NCBI GenBank assembly: GCA_963921425.1
Contig: OY992840.1
Span: 18,268,621-18,332,620 of the forward strand
Origin: Dryas octopetala
Taxonomy: Eukaryota; Streptophyta; Magnoliopsida; Rosales; Rosaceae
Length of the DNA stretch: 64,000 bases
Direction: 5' to 3'
Numbering within the stretch: position 1 is the stretch's first letter; the number at the start of each line of letters is the position of its first letter. The position numbers and the translations under genes were made by a program. Below the pieces are notes generated by a model. That model made no database searches, was not told the DNA's origin, and worked only from the letters and a program-made list of their open reading frames with translations. This document shows positions 47,134 through 58,985 of the stretch, piece by piece.

Positions 47134-48650
47134 TTTTTTTTCATATTTTATTTTAGAATGAGATTTAGTATTTGAGATATTTTCATCAGACCAAATTGTG
47201 AAAACTTACCTTATCAACTAATAAATAGGAATATGATGAATATACTCTTAGAACTTTAAAATAAAACTATTTTAATAAATATGAATGATCATGGCTAAAA
47301 TATTTCGAAAACATCTAATTTCTTTATATTCAACACCTTGACTCGATTTTATAGATACGAGATCATATGTGAGGGAGTTATCATTGTTGTTTTTTATTTT
47401 TTTTATCTAGCAAGTAGAAGATTTAAACTTTAAGAACTCTCCAATATTTAGAGAAAAATACTACTAAATCAATAACTAATTATAGAAAATCATGTTATTT
47501 ATCAGTGTATTTATATATAACAAGCTAAATATTAATTATAAGAGTGTATGGACAAATTTCGTAAACCTTCCAACTAGATTTGCCCCAACTGTTTCATTTA
47601 ACTTCTTACACTTTGGAATGAGTATCACAGTGTTTCTTCAAGAAATTGTTTCTTTTATATTATCTTACGCATTTATTAAAGCATTTATAAAATGATAATA
47701 TGCCAAAGAATAATAGTAGGATATAATCCACTCATATTATCTCATTTATTCAAGGGCTATTTACTAAAAAAATTATAAATTTCATGATTACATATAGTTA
47801 ATATACTATTTCATAATATTAAATTACTCACTATTAACTAAAATGGAATAAAATGAAATAATAAATTTTAAAAATGTGCCCACTTTTATAAATTACAAAT
47901 AACTGAAATAAGTCATTACCAATTGCCGATACATTGTCGACGTGAGCAAGGTGTCCCAACTTTTCTATTTTCTAAATCCTAAATTCGGTGATTATGTGAT
48001 AATCATTGATTTTGAATCATAATTAGTAATTGTATCCCACAATCACTTATTTGATTTAGTAACTGTGTAACAATTACCGGTCATTGAATTTATCGGTGAT
48101 TTTGTGATAGAAGGGATAAAATCATTATCATTTGGGGCATGAATGTTATTTCTCAACCGAATGTTAAATAACATAATAAAATAGACTAAGCCATTGACTA
48201 TTATATGATAAAAATATAAAATCGAGTAAGGAATATGAAAAACGAAAAATCTTGTTGACTATTATGCAATTTCAAAATTTTTGATTGATTTATTCGTAAT
48301 TTGCTAGTTATTCGATAACTACAAAATGAAAGAATAATTAATTGTTATTTTCCGTGACTTTTAGTATTTGTAGACTTGTAGTTGCTTTAGGACAGCTGGT
48401 TGTAACTTGTTAGTCGTAATAAAGCCAATTATGAATTTATGATATAAATAATGCAATCTTGTCGTTTCAGGATAACGTGTCGACCTATCCTTGACTCCTT
48501 GGTAGTAGGCCCCACTTAGATTTGTTTATACGAACGTCCTCATGCACCCTAATACCAGCATATAGTTTCAAGACCTTTCCTAATAAATCTCTAAAAACAT
48601 AAAATTAAAGAAAGTAGTCAAGTAGGTGACGTAATTCGTAGCATTTAATT
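47134..48650. other. Gene-free AT-rich region
   Basis: About 1.5 kb of AT-rich DNA in which I see no gene, no clear repeat and no regulatory cluster. Confidence 0.4.
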
Positions 48651-48699
48651 AAAGAAATTAAAACCGATCTCCACGCTGGGAACCACGGTTTGTCTCACA

Positions 48700-49060
48700 C
48701 ACCACGTGTGAACCTGTAACGACCTCGAACCGCAGCCCAATGACTCAGCTAGCCGAATCTTGAAGCCGACTCATTAACCGGCGCCGACATAAAAAAAGCG
48801 GCTTCACGGCTTTCGAGAAATCCCAAATAAGTCCGAGTCAGCTTATGCGGCTTCGGTGCATACACGACGCCACCTCATTCAGATCCCGGCACGTGGCACA
48901 AGAACCACAACACTCGCCACGCGACCGATTATAACCACCGCCCTTGGTATTAGTAAAAGGCAAATGAGTGGCGAAACGAGTTCATGGGCGGTAGGTGACA
49001 CGTGTGATTCACGTGAGTGGAGTGCTTTATGATTTTCTATGTCGTGGGTTTCACGTAGGT
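48700..49060. promoter_or_regulatory. GC-richer island with four CACGTG (G-box/ABRE-core) palindromes
   Basis: CACGTG occurs at 48703, 48890, 48999 and 49010; two are in the extended form acacgtgt or gcacgtggc used by ABA- and light-response bZIP/bHLH factors. An ACGT core also occurs at 49054. Base composition is clearly less AT-rich than either side. No ORF explains it. The nearest gene start on either side is the acidic-protein gene 4.2 kb to the left. A fifth CACGTG lies alone at 50184. Confidence 0.45.
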
Positions 49061-49099
49061 AGTGGAGGCGTGAGGTCGCGAATGAACCAATAAATATCT

Positions 49100-51274
49100 A
49101 TTCATCCACATCTGCTTTTGTATTTTTTAGCATTTAATTTAATTTTCTCGAATATCTTATACCTATTCGGTTGATCCAGTTCTTTCCATGTCATGCATGA
49201 GGGCACACACCAACTATTAAAAGAAGAAATTTAAAGAGGACCATTCTATGTATCGACTTTCAAATTTTAAATTTAATTGATTTTTTTTGTAGGAAAGTTT
49301 AATTCAATTAAATGCTGTTTGAAATATAATAAAAATATTGATAGTTACATCTCTGGTTTGAATTTAAATAAGATGTCATGGAGTTTGATTTTCCATCCAT
49401 AGTTTGTTAATGATAAAAGAAAAATTGTTGAGACTTTTTATATGTCAATACTAGCCTTTATTCTGGCTTACATTTGATTCTATACACACAAAAGATATAT
49501 TATGAATCTATCACTTTCCCTCACACATATGTATGATGTATTACGAATTCACCATTTTTGTACTTGCACGGTTGCACCTTCATTTTAAGAGAAACATCCC
49601 TAATTATTCAAAAACAATATATACACATTTACAATAAATCAAATATTAAAATATACTAATGATTCTTATAATTTATCCCACAAAAAGGCAAGAGAATGAA
49701 CATAATTGACAGTTTGAACCAAAAATAATAACAAAATAAAACTATAAAAATGAAAATGACAAAAAACTTGGAATACGAAAGTGCAAGTTGGGACAAATTA
49801 AGTACATAAACCATTAATGTCTTTAGGCCTAAATCAAAACTATGAAAGGAAAGGAATGGCATTTGGACCAAGAGAAGCCCAACATGAAAATATTAAGTGG
49901 GCCAATGTAATTGATAAATTGTAGTTGTACACTTGTACTAGCTATGTCACATGCTCCAACTATGATGGTCCTGGAGGATCACATGGTGGTACTTATTGGT
50001 TGTACTGGTCCTGATTCTTCATCTCTTGCTCCATGCAAAAGATCATTCAGGCCCTATCTTCCACTTGCAACCACCCAACCACACCCATCTACAATTCTAC
50101 ATCATTGAATAAAATAATAAATGATAGTCGATCAAATTGGATTAAAATAGACCTATCCATGCTATCAAGGGCCTTAGTATTGACACGTGGCACCACTTTT
50201 ACCCAGTGGATTGTAAAAGAGAGCAATTTGCAAGTCAAATGTACAGTTTTCAGAACCAAACACCTAATTGATGTTAGTGGGGTGGAATCAATTTGTTGGA
50301 TTGTACATGTACTATCTGCTATTACCCATTTGGAATCTGTAGTACAAATATACTTTTACTAGCTAGCAGTTGCTAGGTGCCAAAGCATGAAGCAAATATA
50401 TTATTGTACCCCATCTCACTGTCTGACCCAATTTAATTACTTTTTCTTTTGAGCAGGGAAAATAGTTGATTACCAAGATTATAATTCACGCAAAAAAAAA
50501 AAGTTATCAAATAAGGCTTTATTTGAAAAATAAATTTCTAAATTTGTTCACCGAAAGAATATGTTAAATTATCACCAATTTTCCTTTCTTCTTGTTTAGG
50601 TTTGGATGAATTGCGTGGGAGGTAACCAAAAAAAGCTAAAGAAACTTCGAAAAACTTCGAAACGACATGCTATACCTAAAAGGCTAAACAAATGGAAAAT
50701 TAAAGTGAGATTTTGACAAAGCAGGTGAGACTTTGTTCAATATCGGGTGGCATGACCCACGACTCCACGAGCTTTATTCACTGCTGGGCCAGTGGGCCCA
50801 TTTACCACCACCTTCGTCCATTTGATCTTTTTTATATGAAACATACACACGTCATTCTTCAACTTTTCTTTTCTTTTCTTTTCTCGGAAAATTCTGTCTT
50901 ATATATTAAGGTAAGTGGGTAACCATGTAGAGTTTGACGCATTCACAAAAGTCTTAAAAAAGGACCAAGACTTTATTAATGTTTCCTACATCTTAATTTA
51001 TGTGATTTGCTTCACTTTCAAGTTTCATGGAATCATATCCAACTTTGAAAAATGAAAATGCTGGAGAAGAAATTGCATGCTCTCTGGACCATTCGATCTC
51101 TTTATCTCTCTCTCTCAACCCCATTTCGAAGGCAGCTAACGAATCTTAATCCTACTTTGAAGTTTTTTTCTTGGTGGGGTTTCAAACCTAACTATCAAGG
51201 TTGCATAGTATATTCTTTAAAAAGCATATTGTATTATTTTTGCTTGATTTTTAATCATCATTATGTATTACAAT
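49100..51274. other. Gene-free AT-rich region
   Basis: About 2.2 kb without a recognisable gene. Short ORFs here are low-complexity and have no family resemblance. Confidence 0.4.
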
Positions 51275-51474
51275 AGTAGTGCTAGACATCCCACATTTTT
51301 ATACCATAATTTTATACCACCTTATGTGGCAACTTACATGACATTCATGCATTGAACACTAAAAAATAAAAACAAAAATCCAAAAAGAAAAAGAAAAACT
51401 TTGTCCAATAAAATATTGACACGTAAGATGGTATAAAAATATGGTATAAGAATGTGGTAAATATAGCATTATTC
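51275..51474. mobile_element. 200-bp MITE, copy 1 of a pair
   Basis: The left agtagtgctagac and cacatttttataccat mirror the right atggtataagaatgtgg and tatagcattatt. A 10-bp direct repeat, gtattacaat, flanks it (51265-51274 and 51475-51484). A close relative lies at 53327-53526. Confidence 0.8.
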
Positions 51475-52710
51475 GTATTACAATTAGGAATTATTCTCTA
51501 TGGCTTAAAAGTATTTAATGAATATAAAACAATTGACCCTTTAATATTTGAATTACAAACCTCATATTAAGAGACAAGCAAAAAATAAGTATGATCCATA
51601 CATATATATTATCGATCTCTTGCATCATATCATGCCTTAGATGAGTGTTCTTAACCTTTTTAAAAAAGGTTGATGAGGGGATTATCCACATCATATATCC
51701 AATAATCGAAATAACAATATATAGAATCCAATTCTAATATATTTTCTAATAAAATGCTTTCCTTTTTCCTTTAATATATTATCAGAATAAATGCTTGTCG
51801 TGGTCGAATTCTAATCTTTTCGCGTCTGCCTACCTCCTTTCATGAGTTCCTTGCACTGCGGAGTATCAAAGTTTAAAGTGTGCATTCAAGCACAATATAT
51901 CAAACTAAAGGGGATTCTTTTTTGAAACTTTAATTTATATATTCCTCTGCATGCATGGTACGATAAACATGATTGATGCACCTAAAGATAGTTTTACACA
52001 AGTCACAACCAGATGGGCATAAAGTGCAATAAAAATTGGGTAAAATGTGCTCTCAGTCTCAGCTAAATGCCTAAATCCAATTGAATGAGTTATAAGAAAT
52101 CATTAATAAGTTTTATAATTTTCTTAAGAGGCTCCAAAGTCATATTCTATGTCATTTATTGAATCGTTTAATATCATTTTGAGCTAATTACTTAATTAGT
52201 TGTCTGATATTATGTTATATACGTATTGTCATATTTTGATCCATAAATAATAGAACTTAACACCTCTCATTTTGGAAACAAGCCGAAAGTTGGTTTGGTC
52301 TAATTTCTATTTATGATAACCAGCAAATGTGGGTATGTGTTTAAATCTATCATGGGGGTTGGGAGAGAGAGATGGCCTGCAGCCTACCTCAACGCAAAAA
52401 TTCAAAGATACCCAAGTGGAGAAAAGGATACAAGTTTTGATTTTTTTTTTTTTTTTTTTTCTTTTTTGCCAGCTAACAAACTGATATTCCAACTAAAATT
52501 CCGGTTTTTAAGACATGGGTCAACGTCAACTCAAACATCTAAAATAGTAAAATTCTAAACGGATGTCTGGGGATTGTCTTGTGCGTCACTTCATTATCAA
52601 TATTTAATTATTTATCTAATGTGAGAATTATGCTAAATTATTGAGGTCTATATGGAAATTTAAGAGCTGCTTATTTTATATATGGTGTAAACTTAATCTA
52701 GTTTTGACTT
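51475..52710. other. Gene-free AT-rich region
   Basis: About 1.2 kb with no gene recognised. A run of about 20 T at 52441-52460 is the only marked feature. Confidence 0.4.
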
Positions 52711-53048
52711 GAGTTATTTACACTTATACTCTTGAAGTTTATCGTCTTTTCACATACATCTTTTGGAGTATGAAAAATTATACATACTCTTTGAGATTTT
52801 AAAACTGTTGCACATAATCCCTTATAGTGAAATGAAAAATAATGAGAAGATGTGTAAAAAGACATGCTAAGGGGATATAATAGCCTAATAAAATTACTTA
52901 AGATGTAAGGTCTAACCTCAATACAAATATTTTCTTATTTATTTATTTATTGTTTTCTCTTGCAAGAGATTATGTGTAACAATTTTAAAATCTCAAGAGT
53001 GTATGTAAAAAGATAATAAATTTTAAAGCGTATAAGTGTAAATAATTC
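52711..53048. mobile_element. 338-bp MULE-type MITE, copy 1 of a pair
   Basis: The left gagttatttacacttatac mirrors the right gtataagtgtaaataattc. Inner arms share cttgaagttt..., aaaatctca and their mirrors. Flanks ttttgactt and ttttgacta (52702-52710, 53049-53057) agree at 8 of 9 positions. The central ggtctaacctcaata and catgctaa...taataaaattact are shared with 57365-57725. Confidence 0.8.
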
Positions 53049-53326
53049 TTTTGACTAAAGAGCACATGATGAATGATGATACTACAAAATGCTAATGAAA
53101 TGGTCTATTACTTGGACTACTCCATTTTCTTGTTTGTTTAGGCTATTCTAACTCTAACTTCTAGGTTTAAGACTCTATGCTTATAACTGACGACCTGAAA
53201 GCATTACTCAATTGTTAGTCAAGTCTCGCTTAGAAGTTAGAACCATTCCAAATTGTTAGTCAAGTCTCACTTTGAAGATTGACAAAAAAAAAAAGTCTCA
53301 CTTTGGAGTTAGAACCATTCCATACC

Positions 53327-53526
53327 AGTAGTGCTACATATACCACATTTTTATACCATAATTTCATACCACTTTATGTGGCAACTTACATGGCATTCAT
53401 ACATTGGATACTAAAAAATAAAAATAAAAACCCAAAAAGAAAAAGAAAAACATTGTCCAATAAAGTAATGACACGTCAGATGGTATAAAAATGTGGTATA
53501 AAAATGTGGTAAGTATAGCATTATTC
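53327..53526. mobile_element. 200-bp MITE, copy 2 of a pair
   Basis: About 85-90% like 51275-51474 by eye, with the same ends (agtagtgcta at left, tagcattattc at right) and the same inner aaaagaaaaagaaaaac tract. The flanks show no clear duplication. Confidence 0.75.
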
Positions 53527-54259
53527 AAAACTGCGCGCCTTTGAATGGGAAATTGGGAAGCAATTTTAATTAGGGTATTGCACTTTAATTGGGATGCAAA
53601 TTGATCAATATGAAAAATAATCTTCTATATCATAAATTTGAAAATTTATGATGTCAGACTCTAAATTTAGACTACCAAATCAAGGGTCGAACAAATTTTC
53701 ATATACAAAAATGGTAGTGATCCCAAAAATGAAACAATGTTATTGTATAATATATATATTTTTTATCGAGTAAATATGGACCATGGGGCATGAGCCTTTT
53801 TTAGTTGGGAGATGCCAAAGGTGGTGCCAACTGCCAAGGCAGTTTCTAAGTGCGCAGCCTACCTACTTTAATATAGCCATAGATTCAGTGCAAATGCTTA
53901 ATTCAAGTCTTTTCATATAATAATATTGTCTTAGAAGTTAGAACAACACTGTGATTGATTGGCATCTTTAAAGTTTGATTCTTAAGCCCAAAGCCAACAA
54001 AACTTGTATAAGGAAATAAGGAAACAAACATTGACAGTTCTTTTTCTTTCTCTTTTAAAAAGTTAAATAGATCAATAGTCAATACAATATTGTTTACAAA
54101 AGAAAAAGAAATTGCAACGTCATTAGTGGTCATCAATCCATAGCGTAATGTCATAGCCTCAAATGATGTTAGCAAGTGGGGTGAAAATAATATTATTTTT
54201 AATTGAACTACTACTACTACTACTAGGCTTACTAGCAAAGTCCCAAATCCATCATGTTA
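53527..54259. other. Gene-free AT-rich region
   Basis: About 730 bp with no gene recognised. Confidence 0.35.
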
Positions 54260-54576
54260 AAATTTTGGCCGAAAGACGTTTTTGGTCCTTGTATTATGGT
54301 TGAGTCGCACTTTGGCCACTGTCATTTTAATTTTTTCAAGGATCGTGGTTCTATTAATGTTGCAATTAGGTCCAAATTGTAAAAAATGTATACTTTAGAG
54401 GCAATCAGGTGGTGCCACGTCGGTATTTTTCTATTTTTCGTCTCAATTTTGATGAACTGAACCTTATTACGACACTAATGAAAATAAGGTCCTTAAACTA
54501 AGCAAATTAAAATGATGGAGATCAAAATGCAACTCAGTCATAGTAGGGACAAAAAACTTCTTTCAGCCTAAAATTT
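54260..54576. mobile_element. 317-bp inverted-repeat MITE
   Basis: The left aaattttggccgaaagacg mirrors the right ctttcagcctaaaattt. Inner pairing includes ttttggtccttgtattatgg against ctagtaggg-like sequence and cattttaatt against aattaaaatg. No coding capacity. Confidence 0.65.
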
Positions 54577-55849
54577 TTCTACTTTTTCTTGCTTTTGTTT
54601 TTGTCCAAACTTTTTCTTGCTTTTCAGAGTTTGCCATAATGTCCATTTCCAGTGTTTCTGCTTCCTCATTATCCGAGAAGACTATTTTCTACTTATTTTT
54701 TCAATCTGTATGGGCTTTTTGGGCCATTTTAATATTTGCGCTCTCTCACGCATTCAGTCATATTTTGGGCTGATTTTAAGCCCAAATAAGAGTGATATAA
54801 AAGAATTTTGGGCCTTTTGTTTTTGGCCACTTGGGCCTTTCGTTTTTAAAGACAAAAACAGACATGGATTTATGAGACGAGAATGGAGGAATTTCTCCAC
54901 TCATGTTTGCTTATAAGTGTTGGGTACAATGCGTCCAGCAAATGTAATGATCTTTGTTAAACTTGAAAGGCCGGGGTTAATTTGGTTGAGTGATGAAACA
55001 AAGAGGATGTTTATAATGTCCATTGGCATCTTCAAACTTGCCATTTATAATTGCTCAAAACCCATATTCGTCAATGAAAAATTAGAAAAGAAAATAGTGG
55101 TGTTTCATCAACGTATACGAAGAGTCAATTGAAGTTAATTGTTTTAACTCATCAAACCATATTGAATTCGTAAAATTGATTTATATAATCCGAATTTGAT
55201 CTCTAATTTCGATCATGTCTTCAAATTTGATCCAATTGGGTAAACCAAAAATCATCCAATAGGGGTGTCTTTTGTTTGGTCAAAAGAAAACTTAAAGAAG
55301 TGAGACTGAGAGAGACAGAAAGTGATACATTATATTAATATATATATAATGATTTTATCAATGGTGATGCATGCCAATATGTCATGCCATGCCCATCCTT
55401 CTTTTTGGCATTACCTTCTGATCCTATTATGCATGAAAATGGATGAAGACAACCTCTCTTTGAATGATCACGCTCATATATATCATCCACTAAAGCTAAA
55501 TAACGACACACAATAAAAAAACAAAAAATTATGAAAATAAAATAACAACTCCTTTACTCTCTCCCCCACTGATCGAATTTGCTATGAAATATAAAAAAGG
55601 AGTCATCTTACATTACAACATGGAAAGTAGATTAATTAACTGTACCAGCAAATAAACAAAAAGTAGCATGGGCTAGAAAGAAAATTAATTCACGAAGAAC
55701 ATATTTTCTAAAAAAAAAAAAAGGAAGAAAAGCTGATTAACAAAGAGAACCTTTGGTTTTGGGCTGGCCAAACTGAATCAATTGATGACAAGCCACCAGC
55801 AGAATTAACACGACGTCGTTCAGCGAATTAGCAATTAGCAAAGCTCTAG
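54577..55849. other. Gene-free region and 3' flank of the NIMIN-like gene
   Basis: About 1.3 kb. No second gene seen. The right part should contain the 3' UTR of the minus-strand gene ending at 55850. Confidence 0.4.
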
Positions 55850-56317
55850 CTACGTAGTAGTCTCCCTCTCCTGATCATCATCTGGTGCCTCATTCAAATC
55901 CAGAACCACATTCTCTTCTTCTTCTTCCACCACCGCCACGTGAGCCCCTGCTGATCCCTCATCCTGACCGTCCCCGACCCTCTTTATATTTCGATCATGA
56001 CCGTCCATTCCGTGATCATGAACATCATCAACCTCTTCCTCTTCCTCCTCTGGTTCCACCACCGCCATCACCTGCTCCGTCTCCAAGGCGGTTCTACTCC
56101 ACCTCCCCCCCTGATCCCCTCCGCCGCCATTGTTTCCGGAAGCTCTCCCGAAATACTTCACCGCCGCCTGCATCCGCCTCACTATCGCAAAGAACTCCTC
56201 CACCTCCTCCTCCGTCGCCGCCGCCGCCGCCTTATCCTCCTTCACCTTCTTCCTCCTCCCTCCTCCTCCATCCTTCTCAATCTCATCATCTTTCTCTATC
56301 CTCTTTCTTCTCTCCAT
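55850..56317 (-). CDS. NIMIN/NRR-like NPR1-interacting repressor
   Basis: NIMIN and NRR proteins bind NPR1 and dampen salicylic-acid-induced PR gene expression in the nucleus. This single-exon ORF encodes 155 residues, somewhat longer than Arabidopsis NIMIN-2. The basic N-terminus (residues 1-29) is followed by EEEVEEFFAIVRRM (37-49), whose FF at 42-43 matches the NPR1-binding core. Next comes AAVKYFGRAS, also typical of the NIMIN-2/NRR group. A long acidic middle has Glu runs. The C-terminus carries an EAR repression motif, LDLNE (139-143). The gene has no intron, as in the family. Two TGACG boxes lie 260-290 bp upstream, fitting control by TGA bZIP factors. The assignment rests on motif order and spacing. 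Confidence 0.82.
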   Translation of the reverse strand: MERRKRIEKDDEIEKDGGGGRRKKVKEDKAAAAATEEEVEEFFAIVRRMQAAVKYFGRASGNNGGGGDQGGRWSRTALETEQVMAVVEPEEEEEEVDDVHDHGMDGHDRNIKRVGDGQDEGSAGAHVAVVEEEEENVVLDLNEAPDDDQERETTT

Positions 56318-56577
56318 TTCCGTTCATTAATTTCGACCTGAATTAACAAATTAATTAAGATATATAAAGCATCTCAATTAATTATTGCATTTAATTTGCG
56401 TACTTCTGCGATTCGTGAGTTTCATGTTGCTTTCGTTGGGCGCGATTTAATAGAGCCACTGAGGGAGCTGGTGGAGCTTGTCAATATTCTCTCTTTGGTG
56501 GTTGTGGTGGTGATCATTGTCACTTCAACTTTTTTTTATCATCGCATCGTTTTGAGCCGTTGGATGACCTCTGCGGA

Positions 56578-56605
56578 TGACGTCATGGCATTTCGTATGC
56601 TGACG
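56578..56605. promoter_or_regulatory. as-1-like pair of TGACG boxes upstream of the NIMIN-like gene
   Basis: TGACGTCA at 56578-56585 and TGACG at 56601-56605, 23 bp apart, about 261-288 bp upstream of the ATG at 56317. TGACG pairs are bound by TGA factors that work with NPR1. Spacing is wider than in the classic as-1 element. Confidence 0.5.
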
Positions 56606-57364
56606 GCACCACCACGGTCTTCCATGTTTATGTCCATGCTTTTACAATCGCGAGGACACCGACTTCACGCGCATTCGGATACTCTATTCAATTTTCTTTT
56701 TCCTTTTGCGTATGTTACACAAATAGCCTTCAAATTTTAATCCTCAAACTTCTATAGAAATCATTATGTGTATGGTAAGGATTTGGATGTAATTTTGCTT
56801 TCGCCAATTTTTTTATTAAAAGTGGTTATGAACATTGTACATGACTATTAAATTAAAGATTTTTTTGTATCTTTAGTCATAAAAGATATAATGTGACAAA
56901 AATATCCTTAATATAATGGTCATGTGCAATATACCGTATATATGTGACAAGTTGACAACTTTTAATAAAAGATTTAACAAAAATTAGGCTATGTCATTAA
57001 CTACACACTTGGACACTTTTCAAAGCCTAAGAGGACTAAAATGAAACTCCAATTGAAATTTGAAGACCATTTGTGTAATTTATCCTTGTTTCTTAACAAC
57101 GAGTGCCAAGACGGTGCGCGTGGAGGTGGGAATCGATGGTGGATGACAAAAGCAGCATATGGTCTTTTCCACGATGATTCGAGTGGACCGAGGGAGGTCT
57201 TACTTGTAGGTCAACAGTTTAATCGATGAATATGGGGCTCACTACAGCACAGCTTAGGGACAACATCATATTGTGCACCTCACTTGCCACGTGATGGATG
57301 AAACCCAGAGACTGTTTCTCCAACTTTAGTGGGGCCCATCACCCATGCCATTTTATTATTTTGG
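56606..57364. other. Upstream region of the NIMIN-like gene
   Basis: About 760 bp. It includes ggtcaa and ttgaca style W-box-like motifs near 56945 and 57209. No gene recognised. Confidence 0.35.
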
Positions 57365-57725
57365 AGAGTTAATTATACTTACATCCCTTGAAGTTTATCG
57401 TTTTTTCACATACACTTTCTAGGGTTTCAACAATTACACATACATCCCCTGAAATTTTAAAACTGTTGCATATAACCCTTATAGTGAGACGAAAAATTAT
57501 AAAAAATTATGCAAAAAGGCATGCTAAAGGGTGAAATGGTCTAATAAAATTACTCAAGGTGTAAGGTCCAACCTCAATATAAATTTTTTTTTATTTATTT
57601 TTTTCTCTTGTAGAGGGTTATATGCAATAATTTTAAAACTTCAGAAGTGTAAGTATAATTTTTGAAACCCTAAAGAGTATATACAAAAAAATAATAAGTC
57701 TAAAAAATATAAGTGTAATTAACTC
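57365..57725. mobile_element. 361-bp MULE-type MITE, copy 2 of a pair
   Basis: The left gagttaattatacttac mirrors the right aagtgtaattaactc. Flanks repeat ttattttgg (57356-57364 and 57726-57734), a 9-bp duplication. The body is the same family as 52711-53048. Confidence 0.8.
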
Positions 57726-58382
57726 TTATTTTGGGTCATCAGTATTCAGTCATCTAAAGTGTCTCAACCTCACGGTCCTCACCTCATTAATCAAATCACA
57801 ACTATAGTTGAATGGATGAAATGATGAATGAGGATCACATTTCAGCTGTTGACATAATAATGGATGGTGGGTTGGTGTGTTTTTCCTTTTTCTACTCCTT
57901 TAATGGTCGTATGCTATATTATATTTTTAATTAATTGATGTTCAAACTTCAAAGTCCAATTTTTATTTTTTCTTGATCAGATGAATTTTTTTTCACACTT
58001 GCAGACCATCTGGTCTTCCAATATTAGAATTGACGATTGTATTTAACTTTTTGGCATGAAACACATTCGTAATATTATTTTGGGTGTGTGTGTGTCTGCT
58101 TAAGTATGGGGTCAGACGTCGGTCTACATACACATACTCTCTTTTTTCTTATATGAAAGAGTTTGTGCTTGACCAAAAACATTCGAACTAACTGACTTAG
58201 GCCTCAAGACATAAACAGAATACACAAACTCAAACACGAAAATTAAAGCCTCCAATTATTATATCTTGTTCTAGAAACGCCTGAATCTGGCTATATTTAT
58301 ATCCCAGTCGAATGATTTTGTTGGATATACGGGTTAAATGTCCAATATTTCCTACTGTTGGCTTGTTTGAATGAGCTGCCAA
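57726..58382. other. Gene-free region
   Basis: About 660 bp between a MITE and the SAPS fragment, with no gene recognised. A short TG run lies at 58083-58096. Confidence 0.35.
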
Positions 58383-58985
58383 CTAGATCACACTTGCAAA
58401 GGAGATGATGTTATCCTCCAAATGTTCATATGCTCCAAATGTTATCCTCCTTGGGTCTAACAAACAGATGCATACCGACGGCAAGTTAACAAGAACATAT
58501 TTTGATCGTGAGGAGTCCTCCAAAGCATGGCGAAATAACCTTCGTATAAAACTTGGGCTGGAGATCTTAGTAGAAAGTTGAGGTGGAGCAAACCTTGTTA
58601 TAGCACAAAGTGTATCTGATGCCTCACCATGCACTTGAGGAGAATCTGAAGAGCTGAACTTGTCTAAAATCATGTCTAGCACATCTGTATCTTGCATCCG
58701 GTGCAGTGCTTCCATAAACTTTGTATAAAGATATTCACGACAAATAATTTGGGTTTTCATGAACCGCACTGCCTCCATGGTAGATGTAATTCCAGTTTGG
58801 TTTTCTAGCTTCTCGACAGTTTCTCTAACACCCCTTTGATTTTTTCTAAGCATCTTGATATGGGATCGGGGCCGACGTTTATCCTTAATGCAGTCCCACA
58901 TAATCCTGCTGAATAATTTTATTCCATGATATGGACCAATAATTTGATTCCTTAATGAATAAACCTGGATGACTTGACATTCCAT
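58383..58985 (-). pseudogene. Fragment of a SAPS-domain (SIT4 phosphatase-associated protein) gene
   Basis: An uninterrupted frame of about 200 codons (open from 58997; first ATG at 58985). It resembles the middle of plant SAPS-domain proteins, which are regulatory partners of PP6-type phosphatases. Visible family blocks are GITSTMEAV, DTDVLDMILDKFSSSDSPQVH, ASDTLCAITRFAPPQLSTKI, SSPSFIRRLFRHALEDSSRS and VCICLLDPRR. Full proteins are about 800 residues, so the N-terminal helical repeats and the C-terminal half are missing. The part preceding GITS is scrambled relative to the family. No flanking exons were found. It is most likely a gene relic or captured fragment; expression is doubtful. Confidence 0.72.

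Noticed and set aside
55885-56346. Long plus-strand ORFs opposite the NIMIN-like gene
   Set aside because: They are shadows of Glu- and Gly-rich codons on the other strand, giving Pro/Ser/Leu runs without motifs.
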